Assembly: GCA_003254905.1 (NCBI GenBank)
Contig: QANU01013978.1
Span: 342,815-406,814 of the forward strand
DNA: 64,000 nucleotides
Reading direction: 5' to 3'
Source: Nissolia schottii
Lineage: Eukaryota; Streptophyta; Magnoliopsida; Fabales; Fabaceae
Position 1 is the stretch's first letter; each line of letters opens with the position of its first letter. Shown here piece after piece: positions 61,783-64,000 of this stretch. The position numbers were made by a program, and so were the translations under genes. The notes under the pieces are model-generated. The model did not search any database, was not told where the DNA came from, and was given only the letters and a program-made list of their open reading frames with translations.

Positions 61783-63387
61783 TGCAAAGAACAATCATAC
61801 ATGCTCATTATATAATTTGAGACTAAAATAAATATCATGTTTTACCAATGTAAATCATGTCTTAATTCATGGATCTAGAGACATAAAACTTGCCTGTGGG
61901 CTAAAGTCCTACTCAATTAGATTCATATTGTAACTTTATGATAAAACTATCAAATTATGTTCCTTTTCTTATTTCCTGTGGGTAGAATAAGAAATATAAT
62001 ATGATATTTTATCCTAATTAATCATACAAATATAATAAAATTCCTGTGGGCATATCTCATCATATCACATATGACTAATTACAATTAATGTTGTAGTATA
62101 TAATCCTAATTAATTAAAGATGCTGTGGCTACTCCTTAATTAATCAAAACTATATCAATTACTTAACATTAATCTAATCTTGATTAAGAGCTTAATATTT
62201 GCATAAGATTCTAAATAATGCAAATAAATTGAATATCAATGCATAAATATTATTTAACATAATTTTTCATGTATAACAATCACAATTTATACATTTTTCA
62301 AGAAATAAATAATATATGCATACAATTAAAACATATAAACTCTTAATCATCAATTTTAATGTGCATATATTAATTAACTTAAATTTGCATGCTAAATGAA
62401 TACCAGAATTAAACATACAATTTTCAAAATAAACAATAACATATCACATTGTCACTGTAACTAATGACAGAATTGGATGTATTAATTATTAGTTGCAGAT
62501 ATGCATTATGAGTCTGTGGTGCAGCGGTTGAAACGTTGCTGGGTGGCTGAAGGGTCCAAGTTCAAACCTGGCCAGTAACAATCCGTTCCTTTTTTTTTTT
62601 TGGGGGTCGTCTTCAACTTTTTTTTTTTTTTAAAAAAAAAACCCCAAAACCAGCAACCACTTTCTCTGTTATTACAAAATCAAATCGTGATTCAGCAACG
62701 GCATGCATAGAATCCGCGACTTCAGCGGTGGCAAGCGGCGGTACCAACACGACGTGCGAACTGCTTGCGCAAGACGCGGCTGCAACGTTAACCGCTGCCA
62801 TGGAGCCCGCAACCGCAACCGCACGCCGCGACAGCAACCTGTAGCCACGGCGCCTGGTGGCAACCTGCAAAGGCAAGTCGTGGCAGTAACCAAATGCCAC
62901 GGACACCAGAAACCACCGCGACAACGAACCGCCACCGTCGTGCCATCACCGCACAAGGCACACCCATCTCCGCGGCAACGCGAAAGGGCCATGGAGAACA
63001 CCACGACGCGACGCACTCCGTTCGCCTCCACGCACCAACGGCAGCAACCACCACGCACCATCACGTACCAGCACGCAAGTCGTCATTTATACCGACGTTG
63101 TCAACGCCCTCAAGAGGCACGATAGGACATGATGGCCGTAAGCGTGGGGAGACTTGCAGCGGCAAGAGGAGCTAGCAGCGTGGAGTGTAGCTCGTGGATC
63201 TCCGAAAGGGAAAATCAACAATATCCAGCCATTTTCAATCCCAAAAATGCCATTTGAAAATGCAGATAACACATAAATTAAATTCCAAATATATTGATGA
63301 TTTTAGTTTGAATTTAAAGGGTCAAAACATGATAGCCATACTCTACCATAACAGACATGAAGAGCAAGCAAGACAGAGGCATACAAA
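61783..63387 (-). other. Leader of the young copia element, with SINE-like and GC-rich inserts
   Basis: 1.6 kb between primer site and gag. Adjacent to gag it is AT-rich (61800-62500). A tRNA-like SINE relic lies at about 62505-62640. A GC-rich block (62690-63180) encodes Arg/His/Ala-rich chance frames on both strands with no recognised domain. If the leader is spliced, most of this would be intron. Confidence 0.6.
62505..62640 (+). mobile_element. tRNA-related SINE-like sequence inside the copia leader
   Basis: GTGGTGCAGCGGTTG resembles a pol III A box and CCAAGTTCAAACCTGGCC a B box, about 35 bases apart. T-tracts follow (62590 and 62618), as in pol III terminators or T-ended plant SINEs. 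It lies antisense to the copia transcript. A cloverleaf does not close properly, so it is not a tRNA gene. Ends and target duplication are not resolved. Confidence 0.55.
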
Positions 63388-63400
63388 GGCTCTGATACCA
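63388..63400 (-). other. Primer-binding site (initiator tRNA-Met) of the young copia element
   Basis: TGGTATCAGAGCC on the minus strand, two bases inside the 5' LTR. Confidence 0.95.
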
Positions 63401-63402
63401 AA

Positions 63403-63752
63403 TGTAAACAAAACTTAATGCGGAAACGAAATTCGAATTGAGGGAACCAACCTCCCGCCATTGCTTTTCTCTTCTGCAGCAAACAATCTCGTCTGTTCCT
63501 TTGGTTTTCCAAACCCTCACTCGCTCTCAACTTGATGGTGTTTGTTTCAGAATAGAACAGTAGGTTCAGTGACCCAAAGGAAGAGCACACTCCCTTTTAT
63601 AAACTCTGGCCATCACAGAGTCTGGTGAGTGAGGAGCAAAAAACATGGGAGAGGTTGAGAGAGGTTAGCCAAAAATGGACCACAAAATGGGGAGCATGTT
63701 AAACCACTTCTCCTAAAATAAAGGAAGTGGAGAAAATGTGAAAATGCTAACA
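63403..63752 (-). repeat. 5' LTR of the young copia element
   Basis: 350 bases, TG...CA ends. TATAAAAGGG on the minus strand (63592-63601) is the likely TATA box for the element's transcript. Confidence 0.95.
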
Positions 63753-63757
63753 CATTA

Positions 63758-64000
63758 CTAAAGAAAAAAAATTGAACAAAAAAAAATTGAAGATAACTCA
63801 GATATTATAAACTCAATTGTCCCCAACAAAACAATTAATTTCCATTTCATTGAAACATAAAACATCCAAACCACCCTCTAAACCCTCGTCTGCCTATCTC
63901 TCGGCCTGCCACCGTAGTCACGCCGTTCACGGGCTCACTGTCGCTTGTCGTCACACAACGCCGCTACTCAACAACATCTTCTCCTTCGTGTTGCCAATCA
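63758..64000. other. Right flank of the copia element
   Basis: A-rich until about 63850, then C-rich. The last 120 bases (CCACCGTAGTCACGCCGTTC region) are GC-rich enough to be the edge of another gene or repeat, but the window ends before anything can be named. Confidence 0.4.

Larger units (their letters stand above)
57079..63752 (-). mobile_element. Young, apparently complete Ty1/copia LTR retrotransposon (6674 bp)
   Basis: The LTRs at 57079-57431 and 63403-63752 both run TGTAAAC...GCTAACA on the + strand. CATTA flanks both sides (57074-57078 and 63753-63757), a perfect 5-bp target duplication. The element reads on the minus strand: 5' LTR on the right, primer site TGGTATCAGAGCC (63388-63400) two bases inside it, a 1.6-kb leader, one gag-pol frame, the polypurine tract AAGTGGGAGAA (57432-57442), then the 3' LTR. 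By eye the LTRs differ by two substitutions and one 3-base indel, so insertion was very recent. All sequence features needed for autonomy appear intact. Confidence 0.97.

Noticed and set aside
62505-62580. Possible tRNA gene
   Set aside because: A and B boxes are present but the acceptor and anticodon stems do not pair convincingly; treated as SINE-like.
62672-63125. Arg/His/Ala-rich frames of 130-140 codons on both strands
   Set aside because: Both strands stay open because the block is GC-rich; no motif is recognisable, and it lies in the copia leader.

Overview
The window looks like nuclear DNA of a dicot plant, most likely a legume such as soybean or a relative (inference from the repeat families and protein sequences; I could not search a database). 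Genes have many small GT-AG exons with T-rich introns. Intergenic DNA is very AT-rich and packed with Ty1/copia elements, MITEs and a SINE.

Five spliced protein-coding genes can be reconstructed, all on the + strand: a pyridoxal kinase (SOS4/PDXK type, 12 exons, 3773-8849); an AAR2-type U5 snRNP assembly factor (13 exons, 10621-18973); an APK1/PBL-type receptor-like cytoplasmic kinase with an MGCC N-terminus (6 exons, 28407-31196); an organelle-type RlmN radical-SAM RNA methyltransferase (10 exons, 34987-38572); and an SCL30-type SR splicing factor (6 coding exons, 46217-49705). Joining the exons gives open frames of 309, 392, 401, 419 and 347 residues. They are independent housekeeping or signalling genes, not an operon or a pathway cluster, although two (AAR2 and SCL30) belong to the splicing machinery.

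The rest is mostly mobile DNA. A nearly pristine Ty1/copia element (57079-63752, minus strand) has 350-bp LTRs, a CATTA target duplication, a PBS, a polypurine tract and one open gag-pol frame. A small old LTR element without pol sits in an AAR2 intron (16011-17350, GAAAA duplication). Two decayed copies of another copia family lie at about 32380-34560 and 40734-45748. A LINE 3' end (minus) lies at about 21250-21745. hAT-type MITEs with 8-bp duplications lie at 3941-4140, 26259-26843 and 51230-52220, and an Au-like SINE with an 18-bp duplication lies at 27296-27479. A three-element nest occupies 51016-54440: a foldback element whose left arm received two later insertions. A fragment resembling the N-terminus of a class I small heat-shock protein, with its start codon lost, lies on the minus strand near 56215-56341.

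I found no rRNA, canonical tRNA, CRISPR array or clearly new multi-gene system. The most interesting items are a GC-AG intron in the pyridoxal kinase gene, a probable spliced leader for the young copia gag-pol, the nested foldback element, and the coding minisatellite in the SCL30 gene.
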